Positions 14,985 to 23,102 of a DNA stretch of 38,815 nt are shown here, one piece after another. Source of the DNA: Nocardiopsaceae bacterium (GTDB lineage Bacteria; Actinomycetota; Actinomycetes; Streptosporangiales; Streptosporangiaceae). The stretch spans positions 1 to 38,815 of the forward strand of contig JAFMRC010000010.1 of the NCBI GenBank assembly GCA_017354375.1, in the 5' to 3' direction. The number at the start of each line of letters is the position of its first letter. Position 1 is the stretch's first letter. The translations under genes and the position numbers were made by a program. A model generated the notes under the pieces. That model saw only the letters and a program-made list of their open reading frames with translations. It had not been told where the DNA came from and made no database searches.

Positions 14985-16139
14985 TCATGGGAATGCATTA
15001 CCAAGATGACGATCCGTGAACGCCGCCATAAATACATGCCAACGACAAACGCGCAATGAATTACTGAGTAAGCTGGCGTCTTTTTTACTATCGGGCGCGT
15101 TACCCGCGATGCGGGCGAGGTAGGCGTTGTAGGCGGCGAGTTGCTCGTCGTCCTCGTCGAGGCTGGCCTGCCTGCCAGGCTTGCCACGGGCGGACGACGG
15201 CGTCCCGGCGGTGGCCTCGCGCGCGGCGGCATCGGGCGCGGCGGCATCGGGCATAGCCTCGGCGACCCGGTCGGCCATGCTCGCGCGGCGGGCGGACTCC
15301 AGCCAGCCCATGCCGCCAGAAGGCCGGGTCTCCCGGCTCCAGCCGAAGAACACGCACATGATCAGCACGAGCATGATCCCGGCACCGCCGATCCACATCA
15401 CCGCGCCGCCGTCGTGCACGTCGGCCAGCGGCGGAGGCCCCCAGTTCCGCGGCGCCATCGGCGGGAACGGGTCGGTGCCGTAGGTGTTGAGCACCACGCC
15501 GGTGAACGCATCGACCGGCATCGCGATGAACAGCAGGAACAGCCGGAGCGGATAGGACACCTTCCAGCCGGTGGGCTCCTTGCCGATCAGCGGCAGGAAG
15601 TACAGGTACCCGACGACCAGGTACAGCGCGTGCTCGGCGTCGTGAACGGTGGCGTCGGTCACCACCAGGGTCATGAAGCTGGTCAGGTGCGTCCCGACGA
15701 TCGTCGCCGCGTAGGCCGCCACGCCGAACCCGGGCCAGGTGATCGCGCGGACGGGAGCGGATCGCAGGGTCTTCTTCGTCCATGTGTGCACCGGGTTGCG
15801 GCTGGCGTGCAGCAGCAGCGTGACCGGCTGCCCCGTGACGAGCAGTGGCGGCGCCACCATGATCAGCATCAGGTGCTGGATCATGTGGTCCCAGAACAGG
15901 GTGTCGTCGTACACGCCAACCCCGCTCTGCGTCGCGAGCACGACGACGAGCAGTCCGAGCATGAAGGCGGCCGTGCGGGGCACTGGCCACGGCCGCGCCG
16001 GGTGGCGACGCCGGACCCGCGCCGCACCCCACAGGTACAGCCCGGCACTCGCGACGACGGCGGCGGTCACAACCGGGGCGAACTGCCATCGGGTGAGCAC
16101 CTCCGCCAGGCTGTACGGCGGCAGTGGTGAGCCTCCCAT
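14985..16139 (-). CDS. CtaG-like (caa3-type cytochrome c oxidase assembly) membrane protein
   Basis: 384 residues with about seven or eight membrane helices. Family motifs include the His-rich WDHMIQHLMLIMVAPPLLV, PGFGVAAYAATIVGTHLT, HDAEHALYLVVGYLYFLPLIG and FTGVVLNTYG. The C-terminus is a hydrophilic tail ending EQLAAYNAYLARIAG, as in many actinobacterial homologues. The family supports copper insertion or assembly of heme-copper oxidase. The last 38 or so codons are odd: they include AAA AAA, AGT, TTT, GTA and a TTA leucine codon (15069-15071), unlike the rest of the gene, and appear to run through the spacer and promoter of the next gene. The native stop may have been lost. No oxidase subunit gene is in the window. 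Confidence 0.85.
   Translation of the reverse strand: MGGSPLPPYSLAEVLTRWQFAPVVTAAVVASAGLYLWGAARVRRRHPARPWPVPRTAAFMLGLLVVVLATQSGVGVYDDTLFWDHMIQHLMLIMVAPPLLVTGQPVTLLLHASRNPVHTWTKKTLRSAPVRAITWPGFGVAAYAATIVGTHLTSFMTLVVTDATVHDAEHALYLVVGYLYFLPLIGKEPTGWKVSYPLRLFLLFIAMPVDAFTGVVLNTYGTDPFPPMAPRNWGPPPLADVHDGGAVMWIGGAGIMLVLIMCVFFGWSRETRPSGGMGWLESARRASMADRVAEAMPDAAAPDAAAREATAGTPSSARGKPGRQASLDEDDEQLAAYNAYLARIAGNAPDSKKDASLLSNSLRVCRWHVFMAAFTDRHLGNAFP
15029..15056 (-). promoter_or_regulatory. Candidate sigma-70-type promoter for the arylsulfotransferase-like gene
   Basis: On the minus strand, TTGCGC (15051-15056) and TATTTA (15029-15034) are separated by 16 nt in an AT-rich patch, about 60 nt upstream of ATG 14970. 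It lies inside the unusual 3' end of the ctaG-like frame. Confidence 0.35.
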
Positions 16140-16376
16140 AAGGCCGAGACTACCTCTACTACACCGCGTCGTAACAGTGGCCCGTCATGCGCGTCGCGCG
16201 GCGAGGCGGGCAAGAGCGGCCGCGCTACCGCGCGCCCCGCGCCGCAGGAGGCGGACGCTGGGGAGGCGGATCGATCCGTTCGGTATAGAGATTTGGGGTG
16301 TGTCCCGGCCGACCGGGATCGTGGGGCTTTTTCCATGGCGGGGCATGGTGAACTACCCACGCTGATCCTGGTCGCG
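16140..16376. other. Intergenic, no gene recognised
   Basis: 237 bp between the ctaG-like start and the 3' end of tRNA-Ser(UGA). It contains a small inverted repeat, TCCCGG-CCGA-CCGGGA, near 16305, followed on the plus strand by TCGTGGGGCTTTTT. No coding signal is convincing. Confidence 0.5.
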
Positions 16377-16465
16377 CGGAGCGGGAGGGATTCGAACCCC
16401 CGGATGGCGTGAACCATCGACTGCTTTCAAGGCAGTTGCAATCAACCAGACTCTGCCACCGCTCC
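16377..16465 (-). tRNA. tRNA-Ser (anticodon TGA)
   Basis: An 89-nt gene with acceptor stem GGAGCGG/CCGCTCC and discriminator G. The anticodon loop CTTGAAA gives TGA, reading UCA and probably other UCN codons. It has a long variable arm and the T loop GGTTCGAATCC. CCA is not encoded. Confidence 0.97.
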
Positions 16466-16525
16466 GGAGCGACGCGCCCATCCTCACGGGCCGCCGCGCG
16501 CATAGCCAATCGTACGCGCTGCCTC

Positions 16526-16551
16526 GTCCGCCCGCGATGTCCGCCCGCGAT
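16526..16551 (+). repeat. Perfect 13-bp tandem duplication
   Basis: GTCCGCCCGCGAT occurs twice without a gap, between tRNA-Ser(UGA) and the end of the MinD-like gene. No function is evident. Confidence 0.6.
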
Positions 16552-16567
16552 GGGCATGGCAAGCCGC

Positions 16568-18769
16568 TTACCCGTACGGCGTACCCGGTGCGGCGCTGGT
16601 TCCCACCCGGCGGGGGACGGAGAAGCCGTCGCCGACCAGCGCGGCCAGTTCCAGGTAGGCATCCGCGGTATCGGAGTCGAGCAGGTCGAGCTCGAATTCG
16701 GCCCCTTCCTCCAGGTGGGCGTCATACGGGATGCGGACCACGGCCCGGCACCGTGACGCGAAGTGCTGCTCCAACCGGTCCAGGTCCACCGTGCTCTTGC
16801 TGCGCGGCCTGATGGTTGACAGCGCCACGATGGCACCGCGAACCAGGTCCGTGTAACCGTGCGCCTCCAGCCAGTCGAGCGTCGCGCTCGCACTGCGCGC
16901 CCCGTCCACCGAGGGTGAACTCACCAGCACGATATGGTCGGCGAGTTCGAGGATCCCCGACATGGCCGAGTGCAGCAGGCCTGTCCCGCAGTCGGTGATG
17001 CAGATCGAGTAGTAGTGCTCTAGCACCCGGGACACCGCCCGGTAGTCGTCCGCGCTGAACGCCACGGACACGGCGGGATCCCGGTCCGACGCGAGGATCT
17101 CCAGCCGACTCGACGCCTGCGACGTGAACGCGCGCACGTCGGCGTACCTGGTGACCTGGGCACGCTCGTTCAGCAGGTCGCGGACGGTCGCCGAGGTCTC
17201 CAGCCTGACCTTGTCCGAGAGCGTCCCGCGATCCGGGTTGGCGTCCATCGCGATAACGCGGTCGCCGCGCAGCGAGGCAAGCGTCGAGCCAAGGCCGACC
17301 GCGGTCGTGGTCTTCCCGACCCCGCCCTTGAGGCTCATCACGGCGACCCGGTGATGGCCGCCCGCCACCGGCGTCCGGCCCCGGGTGACCAGATCGCGAC
17401 GGCGCAGGTCAGCGCTGGACTCTCCGATGCGGACCAGCCCGCCGGTCGCCCGGTACAGGGTCCGGCGCCAGCCGACGGTCGGCAGAGTCCGCCTGCCGTG
17501 CAACAGCATCTCGCTGGTCAGGCTTTCCGCGGTCTCCCGTGCGGGTGCCGCCGACGGGTCGGGAGCCGGCGCTCCTGGGTACGTTCCCCCGTACGCGTCC
17601 GGAGTGGGCGCGCCGTACGCGTACAAGGGAGGCGCGCCGGACGAGTTCGGGGCGGGCGGCGCACCGGGGGCGGGCGGCGCATCAGGGGCGGGCATCGCGC
17701 GCATGCGCGGAGGGGTCTCGTAGGAAGGCTGCGCCGGGGGCGCGGGCGAGAACGCCGATCCCGGAGCGGGCCGCTCGGGCCGCTCGGGCCGCTCGAGGGG
17801 CAACGGCGGGGGCGCGGGAGACGGCCAGCCACCTGACTCGTCGGCGCCCGACTGGCCGTCGCCCTGCTGCCAGCCACCTGACTGATCGGCGCCCTGCTGC
17901 TGCCAGCCGCCCGACTGGCCGGCGCTCTGCTGCTGCCAGCCACCGGACTGGCCGGCGCCGGACTGGTCCGGGCCTGGCTGCCACACCGCCGGCTGCCAAG
18001 CGCCCGGCTCCGGCGCTGACTGCCATGATCCGGCCGACGGGACCCGGAACGTCGCCGTGTCATGTGACGACCCGGAATCTCCGACCGGGTACGCCGCGTG
18101 CTCGGCGGAGAAACCGGATGCCCCGGGCGGGAAGGCCGAGGTGTATCCCCCTGACGGGAAGGCCGGCGACGACGGGAAGGCCGGCGACTGCCCCGTTATC
18201 ACCGGGTACCCGGGGTCGGGCAGCGCGTTCGGATCCGGGAGCTGTTCCATGCCCGGCACGCCCGCGGGCGGCTCGCCTGAGGGCGGCGCCCCAGAGGGCA
18301 GTCCCCCAGAGGGCAGTCCCCCAGAAGGCGGCTCGCCTGAGGCCGGCTCGTCGGAAGGGAACTCCCTCGGCTGGAGTCTCGGGAATCCCCCAGTCCCCGT
18401 GGGGTGCACCGAAGAGAACGGGTTAGCGCCAGGAGTCAGGTACGGGTCCTGCTGGCCGTCGGGAGCGCCCGCGCGAGGCTCCGCGTCGCCAGCGCCAGCG
18501 CCGCCAGCCCCAGCGCCGCCAGCGCCAGAAGAAGCACCAGCGCCAGGCTCGGGGCCGCCCTCAGGGCCGTGATCGGGGCCGTGCTCAGGGCCTCCTGAAT
18601 CCATGGGCACTATCGAGGTTGCGAATATGCCGTCAGCCAGGGTCTCGTCGATGCCGCGGACCCGCGGACGGTCTTCATGCTCGTTCGGTGTCACGGGTGG
18701 TCCCTCATCCTCACGAGTACCGGAGTATTCGTTGGGGTTCGCTCGTACCACCGAGGGTAAGCCACCCAT
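16568..18769 (-). CDS. MinD/ParA-type ATPase with long Pro/Gly/Gln-rich N-terminus (EspI-like)
   Basis: 733 residues; ATG 18769 is preceded by GAGGTGAG. Residues 1 to about 430 are low complexity, with tandem PSGGLPSGG and SGGWQQQ units. The C-terminal 260 residues are a deviant Walker ATPase: VAVMSLKGGVGKTTTAVGLG, IAMDANPDRGTL for the switch, and ITDCGTGLLHSAMSGILELADHIVLVSSP. This architecture matches EspI and SCO5717-type proteins, which are linked to type VII secretion in other actinomycetes. No ESX genes are in the window, so that link is only by homology. The ATPase part may act in positioning or regulation. The gene is divergent from the quinone reductase gene across a 115-bp region. 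Confidence 0.8.
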   Translation of the reverse strand: MGGLPSVVRANPNEYSGTREDEGPPVTPNEHEDRPRVRGIDETLADGIFATSIVPMDSGGPEHGPDHGPEGGPEPGAGASSGAGGAGAGGAGAGDAEPRAGAPDGQQDPYLTPGANPFSSVHPTGTGGFPRLQPREFPSDEPASGEPPSGGLPSGGLPSGAPPSGEPPAGVPGMEQLPDPNALPDPGYPVITGQSPAFPSSPAFPSGGYTSAFPPGASGFSAEHAAYPVGDSGSSHDTATFRVPSAGSWQSAPEPGAWQPAVWQPGPDQSGAGQSGGWQQQSAGQSGGWQQQGADQSGGWQQGDGQSGADESGGWPSPAPPPLPLERPERPERPAPGSAFSPAPPAQPSYETPPRMRAMPAPDAPPAPGAPPAPNSSGAPPLYAYGAPTPDAYGGTYPGAPAPDPSAAPARETAESLTSEMLLHGRRTLPTVGWRRTLYRATGGLVRIGESSADLRRRDLVTRGRTPVAGGHHRVAVMSLKGGVGKTTTAVGLGSTLASLRGDRVIAMDANPDRGTLSDKVRLETSATVRDLLNERAQVTRYADVRAFTSQASSRLEILASDRDPAVSVAFSADDYRAVSRVLEHYYSICITDCGTGLLHSAMSGILELADHIVLVSSPSVDGARSASATLDWLEAHGYTDLVRGAIVALSTIRPRSKSTVDLDRLEQHFASRCRAVVRIPYDAHLEEGAEFELDLLDSDTADAYLELAALVGDGFSVPRRVGTSAAPGTPYG

Positions 18770-18884
18770 CTCACCTCGCTGTACGTGTTCGCGATATCGG
18801 TTCAGCCCATAGCCAAGACCACTCGCCCCGGTAGCACGCTTGATAGACCCTGGTACCAGGACGTTCCCGCCCTAGGAGGTATCT

Positions 18885-19865
18885 ATGCATGCCGTCGTCA
18901 TCACCGAGCCCGGAGGCCCGGATGTGCTCCAGTGGGCGGAAGTCGCCGATCCGGTGCCGGGAACGGGCGAAGTTCTCATCGACGTCACGGCGGCGGGAGT
19001 CAACCGCGCGGACCTGATGCAGCGCCAGGGGTTCTATCCGCCCCCCGCGGGCGCCCCGCCGTACCCCGGCCTGGAGTGCTCGGGCACGATCACCGCCACC
19101 GGGCCCGGCGTGACGGCCTACAAGGAGGGCGACGAGGTGTGCGCGCTGCTGGCCGGCGGCGGGTACGCGGAGAAGGTGGCGGTGCCCGAGGGCCAGCTGC
19201 TCCCCAAGCCGGGGAGCGTCACGCTCGCCGAGGCGGCGTCGTTCCCCGAGACCGCCTGCACGGTGCATTCCAACGTCTTCATGCTGGCCGGCCTGAAGCC
19301 CGGGGAGACGATCCTAATCCACGGTGGCGGCAGCGGCATCGGCACGATGGCGATCCAGCTGGCGAAGAACGCGGGCGCGACTGTCGCCGTCACCGCCGGA
19401 TCGAGCGAGAAGCTGGCCGCCTGCCGCGACCTCGGCGCCGATATCGGTATCAACTACCGCGAAGAGGACTTCCCCGCGGCGATTAAGGAGGCCACGAACG
19501 GCCGCGGCGCGGACGTGATCCTGGACATCATCGGCGCCTCGTACCTGGCGGGCAACGTGGACTCGCTCGCGACCGGCGGCAGGATGGTGACGATCGGCCT
19601 GCAGAAGGGGCGCAAGGGCGAGCTGGACATGGGCAAGCTGCTGGCCAAGCGGGCCACGATCGCCGCGACCACCCTGCGCGCCCGGCCGAACGAGCAGAAG
19701 GCCGAGATCGTGCGGTCCGTCGCCGAGCACGTCTGGCCGCTCGTCGAAGACCGGAGGATCACCCCCGTCATCCATCGTGAGCTGCCCATTTCCGATGCCG
19801 CTGAGGCGCACCGGATCATGGAGGCCTCCGCCCACACCGGCAAGATCCTGCTGCGTGCCCGGTAG
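18885..19865 (+). CDS. NAD(P)H quinone oxidoreductase, PIG3 family
   Basis: 326 residues; ATG 18885 follows AGGAGG at good spacing. It is a zinc-independent medium-chain dehydrogenase/reductase. It has the N-terminal GroES-like domain (GVNRADLMQRQGFYPPP is diagnostic for the PIG3/QorB group), then the Rossmann dinucleotide loop HGGGSGIGTMAIQLAKN and DLGADIGINYREEDF. The C-terminal GKILLRAR closes the fold. It likely reduces quinones with NADPH in the cytosol. It is followed by bpa after 50 bp on the same strand, so the two may share a transcript. Confidence 0.93.
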   Translation: MHAVVITEPGGPDVLQWAEVADPVPGTGEVLIDVTAAGVNRADLMQRQGFYPPPAGAPPYPGLECSGTITATGPGVTAYKEGDEVCALLAGGGYAEKVAVPEGQLLPKPGSVTLAEAASFPETACTVHSNVFMLAGLKPGETILIHGGGSGIGTMAIQLAKNAGATVAVTAGSSEKLAACRDLGADIGINYREEDFPAAIKEATNGRGADVILDIIGASYLAGNVDSLATGGRMVTIGLQKGRKGELDMGKLLAKRATIAATTLRARPNEQKAEIVRSVAEHVWPLVEDRRITPVIHRELPISDAAEAHRIMEASAHTGKILLRAR

Positions 19866-19915
19866 CCGTCCAACCACCGACGGGACCACGGCCGGCACCA
19901 GGTAACGTGAGGAAA

Positions 19916-20515
19916 ATGAGCGACGAAACAAGCCCCGCGGATGCCGGAGGGCAGCAAGCCGATAGGCAGCAAGTCGTGGTCGTCGGCCCGGACGGAATGG
20001 CGGTCGGCATGGCCCCCGGCGCGGAAGGCGCCGAGGGGGCGGAGGGCGCCGAGGACGCCGGGTCGGGCAGCGAGCGGTCGGTTACCGAGATGGTCGAGCA
20101 GCCCGCCAAGGTCATGCGGATCGGCAGCATGATCCGGCAGTTGCTCGAGGAAGTCCGGGCGGCGCCGCTGGACGAGAAGAGCCGCGCCCGCCTCAAGGAG
20201 ATCCACACCAGCTCCATCAAGGAACTGGAGGACGGCCTCGCTCCCGAGCTCATCCAGGAGCTGGACCGGCTGTCGCTGCCGTTCACGGACGGCTCCACGC
20301 CGAGCGAGGCCGAGCTGCGGGTCGCCCAGGCCCAGCTGGTCGGCTGGCTGGAAGGGCTGTTCCACGGCATCCAGACCACCCTGTTCGCGCAGCAGATGGC
20401 GGCGCGTGCCCAGCTTGAGCAGATGCGCCGGGCGCTGCCCCCCGGCCTGGTCCCTCCCGGCCAGGAGGAGCAGCAGCAACACGTGACGCCCCGCGGGTCC
20501 GGCCCGTACCTTTAA
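19916..20515 (+). CDS. bpa: Bacterial proteasome activator Bpa
   Basis: 199 residues from ATG 19916 (GTGAGGAAA upstream). A variable, acidic N-terminus ends near VTEMVEQPAKVMRIGSM. The helical core follows (IRQLLEEVRAAPLDEKSRAR, IHTSSIKELEDGLAPELIQE, WLEGLFHGIQTTLFAQQMAA). The C-terminus is GPYL, whose penultimate Tyr fits the motif that docks into the 20S alpha ring. In mycobacteria Bpa (Rv3780) opens the 20S gate without ATP and delivers misfolded proteins. Its presence implies prcBA elsewhere in the genome. It is convergent with pheA, with only 11 bp between stops. Confidence 0.93.
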   Translation: MSDETSPADAGGQQADRQQVVVVGPDGMAVGMAPGAEGAEGAEGAEDAGSGSERSVTEMVEQPAKVMRIGSMIRQLLEEVRAAPLDEKSRARLKEIHTSSIKELEDGLAPELIQELDRLSLPFTDGSTPSEAELRVAQAQLVGWLEGLFHGIQTTLFAQQMAARAQLEQMRRALPPGLVPPGQEEQQQHVTPRGSGPYL

Positions 20516-20526
20516 GCCCGTTAAAC

Positions 20527-21447
20527 CTATCCGTGCCCGTCCCGCAGCCGCGCTAGCCACGCCGCCGCCGCGGCGAATTCCGCGTCGGAGGTTCCGGGGC
20601 GGACGTGCGTCCGCCTCCCGTCACAGCGCGGGTAGCTGCCGAGGAAGCGGACCTCGGCGCACACCCGGCGCAGGCCCATCATCGCCTCGCCGACCCGGGC
20701 GTCGTGGATGTGCCCCTCGCAGTCGATGAAGAAGAAGTAGCTGCCGAGCGCGTCGCCGGTGGGCCGGGACTGGATCGTTGACAGGTTGATCCCGCGCACC
20801 GCGAATTCGGTGAGGATCTCCATCAGCGCCCCGGCGTGGTCATCGGTGAGGAACGCGGCCACCGAGGTCCGGTCGGTGCTGGTCGGCGCCGGCGCCGCTT
20901 CGGACTCGGGCGCGACCACGACGAACCGCGTTACCGCGTTGCCGTTGTCGTGCACGTCACCGGCGAGCACCGACAGCCCGTACTTCCCGGCCGCGAATTC
21001 CCCGGCCAGCGCCGCGTCCAGCCGTCCCGCGGCGACCTGCCTCGCCGCCTCCCCATTGGAGGCCTGCGGCACCCACTCGGCGTGCGGCAGGTGCGCCGAC
21101 AGCCATCGACGGCACTGCGCCTGCGCCTGCGGGTGCCCGCCGACGGCCTTGACGTCCCCCAGAGCCGTCCCCGCCGCGGTGAGCAGCGCGAACGCGATCG
21201 GAAGCCTGGTCTCGGCATGGATGCGCAGCCCGCTGCCCGCGGTGAGGTCATCGACGGTGGCGGTGACGATGCCCTCGACGGAACTCTCCATCGGGACCAC
21301 GCCGCGCTCGGCCTGGCCGGTCCGCACGGCGCTCAGCGCGGCACCGACGGACGGGAACGGAACCGCCACGGCATCCGCAGGCGGCTTCAGGCTCGCGACC
21401 GCGGCCTCGGTGAACGTCCCCTCCGGTCCCAGGTAGGCGTAGCGCAT
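20527..21447 (-). CDS. pheA: Prephenate dehydratase
   Basis: 306 residues. The N-terminal dehydratase domain begins YLGPEGTFTEAA and has PMESSVEG (53-59) in place of the usual N-S-x-x-G motif. The catalytic TRF sits at 173-175 (NAVTRFVVV). A regulatory ACT domain follows (about 195-275) with GINLSTIQSRPTGD, the equivalent of the phenylalanine-binding ESRP motif. It converts prephenate to phenylpyruvate for phenylalanine synthesis, with probable feedback control by phenylalanine. It starts 5 bp from the stop of the DUF4446 gene upstream on the same strand, implying co-transcription. Confidence 0.95.
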   Translation of the reverse strand: MRYAYLGPEGTFTEAAVASLKPPADAVAVPFPSVGAALSAVRTGQAERGVVPMESSVEGIVTATVDDLTAGSGLRIHAETRLPIAFALLTAAGTALGDVKAVGGHPQAQAQCRRWLSAHLPHAEWVPQASNGEAARQVAAGRLDAALAGEFAAGKYGLSVLAGDVHDNGNAVTRFVVVAPESEAAPAPTSTDRTSVAAFLTDDHAGALMEILTEFAVRGINLSTIQSRPTGDALGSYFFFIDCEGHIHDARVGEAMMGLRRVCAEVRFLGSYPRCDGRRTHVRPGTSDAEFAAAAAWLARLRDGHG

Positions 21448-21452
21448 GCGCC

Positions 21453-21947
21453 CTATCTTGCCGCAGCCGCCGGATCGCTGGGGCCGCGCACGTCTCCCCG
21501 GCGGGCCTGGTCTCCCCGGCGGGCCTGGTCAAACCCCAAACCCATTTGCGCCGAACGGATGGCCGCTGACTCCTCAGGGGAAAGCTCCTGTTCCCCCTGG
21601 CCGCCCCGCACCGTCTTGGCATATGTGCGAGTTTCCGCGCGCCCATTGATGGAGCTGACGACCACGCCGTCGCCGACCGTGTTCAGCAGCGCGAGCGAGA
21701 ACGACATCTGGCCGGACATCTCGTGCAGCGCGTCGTAGCGCACGATGCCGATGTCCCGCAGCACGTGGGGATCGACGGTGCCGCGCGACCCGATCGCGCC
21801 CTGGACCAGCTCGTGGCACTCGCGTACCGCGCGGGCCGCGCGCTGCTGGGCGCCAACCGCCAGCCAGATCCCGATGCCCCCGACGAGCACCCCCACAACC
21901 GCTACGGTAAGTACCGATGTAATCACAATGAGCACTATACAGATCAC
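21453..21947 (-). CDS. DUF4446 family membrane-anchored protein
   Basis: 164 residues from GTG 21947. One N-terminal membrane helix (IVITSVLTVAVVGVLVGG, about 7-29) is followed by a helical segment. The conserved core is VLRDIGIVRYDALHEMSGQMSF, SLALLNTVGDGVVVSSIN and RTYAKTV, typical of DUF4446. The C-terminus is Arg/Asp-rich with a short duplication (DQARRGDQARRGD). Molecular role unknown. It is tightly linked to pheA downstream (5 bp) and follows the GT2 gene by 62 bp. Confidence 0.85.
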   Translation of the reverse strand: MICIVLIVITSVLTVAVVGVLVGGIGIWLAVGAQQRAARAVRECHELVQGAIGSRGTVDPHVLRDIGIVRYDALHEMSGQMSFSLALLNTVGDGVVVSSINGRAETRTYAKTVRGGQGEQELSPEESAAIRSAQMGLGFDQARRGDQARRGDVRGPSDPAAAAR

Positions 21948-22009
21948 GCTGAGCGTGCCTGAGCCGGCCCGCTACCGCGCCACGCGGAGCCGGGGCCACG
22001 CGGAGCCGG

Positions 22010-22696
22010 TTAGAGGCGCCAGGCGAGGGCCCAGGCGACGTCGGCGAGCTGACGGGCACGGTGCAGCTGGGACCGAAGATCGGTACCGGTGGCCCGGTGC
22101 GCGAGCGGCACCTCTACCTCAACGACCCGCAATCCCTTGCGCTTCAGGTCGATGGTCATGGCCGTTTCCACCCCGAACCCTCGCGCTAGCGGGAGCGCCG
22201 CGTCGAAGGCCGCCCTGGACAGGCACCTCTGCCCGTTCAGTGGCTGAGTGGGAGCCCAGCCCGCCGCGCGCCTGATCCCGGCCGCGGACAGCCGCACCAC
22301 CAGCCCGTGACCGCCGAGCTTGACCCGCGCCGAGAACGCGGCGATCGTCATGTCCGCCTCGCCGTCCGCGACCGGCGTGATCAGCGGGCCGGCCTGCGCG
22401 GCGGTGTCGCCGAGGTCGGCGTCGAGGAACAGCAGCAACCGGGAAGTCCCCTCGCGCTGGTCGAGCAGCCGGACGGCTTCGGCGCCCGTTTCCATCGCGG
22501 CGGCCTTGCCGCGGTTGCCCGCGTGCCGGAGCACCGATGCCCCGGCCCGTTCCGCGACCCGCGCGGTGCCGTCGCGGGAGCCGTCATCGACGACGATGAC
22601 CGCGTCAGCGCCGGGAAGCGTCAGGGCCGAGGCGACCGTCGTGCCGATCCGGTCGGCCTCGTTGTATGCCGGGATGACGACTGCTGTGGCGGTCAT
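22010..22696 (-). CDS. GT2-family glycosyltransferase (GT-A fold, soluble)
   Basis: 228 residues. The GT-A start is clear: VVIPAYNEADRIGTTVASA, VIVVDDGSRDGTARVAE, GNRGKAAAMETG and the DxD-type LLLFLDADLGDTA. GFGVETAMTIDLKRKGLRVVEV follows near the end, as in dolichyl/polyprenyl-phosphate mannose synthase-like and GpgS-like enzymes. No membrane helix is visible. The donor and acceptor cannot be assigned. The start is 12 bp after the STAS gene stop, so it is part of the same operon. Confidence 0.9.
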   Translation of the reverse strand: MTATAVVIPAYNEADRIGTTVASALTLPGADAVIVVDDGSRDGTARVAERAGASVLRHAGNRGKAAAMETGAEAVRLLDQREGTSRLLLFLDADLGDTAAQAGPLITPVADGEADMTIAAFSARVKLGGHGLVVRLSAAGIRRAAGWAPTQPLNGQRCLSRAAFDAALPLARGFGVETAMTIDLKRKGLRVVEVEVPLAHRATGTDLRSQLHRARQLADVAWALAWRL

Positions 22697-22708
22697 GGGC
22701 TACGTAGG

Positions 22709-23050
22709 TTACTCGCCGGGAACCGTGGCCTGCCCGGGGGAGATTGTGAATACCGAGTCAAGGCCCGTGACCTGCAGGATCTTCTTGACAGCCGGCTGCG
22801 GGGCGGTGAGCTCAAACCCGACATCGCGGTCGGTCGCCTGGCGGAGCGATGTCAGCAGGACGTTCATGCCCGTGGAGTCGCAGAAGTCCACGCCCGACAT
22901 GTCGATGATGACCCGGGATCCCGGAGCGGCGTTGTCGATGACGACGGTGAGCTCGCCGTGCAGTCGCGGAGCGGTATAGAGGTCGATTTCTCCCACGACG
23001 ATCACGCTGACGTGACCGTCGTGAGACCTGCTTGAGACATTGAGCTCCAC
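22709..23050 (-). CDS. STAS-domain anti-sigma factor antagonist
   Basis: 113 residues from GTG 23050. A complete STAS fold: VIVVGEIDLYTAPRLHGEL, then RVIIDMSGVDFCDSTGMNVL with the phospho-acceptor Ser59, and a C-terminal helix region ending VFTISPG. In partner switching, the unphosphorylated antagonist binds an RsbW-type kinase and frees its sigma factor; phosphorylation of the Ser reverses this. A candidate kinase gene lies two genes upstream (24458-24916) on the same strand. The two are separated by the arginine-deiminase-like gene. The target sigma factor is not evident here. Confidence 0.92.
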   Translation of the reverse strand: MELNVSSRSHDGHVSVIVVGEIDLYTAPRLHGELTVVIDNAAPGSRVIIDMSGVDFCDSTGMNVLLTSLRQATDRDVGFELTAPQPAVKKILQVTGLDSVFTISPGQATVPGE

Positions 23051-23102
23051 GGCTGAGACCCTACCGCCACTGGCGCGTGCGGCGCCAGCCCGGAGGGGCG
23101 CC

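Noticed and set aside
16290-16340. Terminator downstream of tRNA-Ser(UGA)
   Set aside because: The TCCCGG/CCGGGA stem is only 6 bp, and the T run is on the plus strand, 9 nt from the stem, not on the tRNA strand.
17820-17985. Repeat DNA in the MinD-like gene as a mobile or regulatory repeat
   Set aside because: The repeats follow codon boundaries and encode SGGWQQQ units, so they are protein low-complexity repeats.
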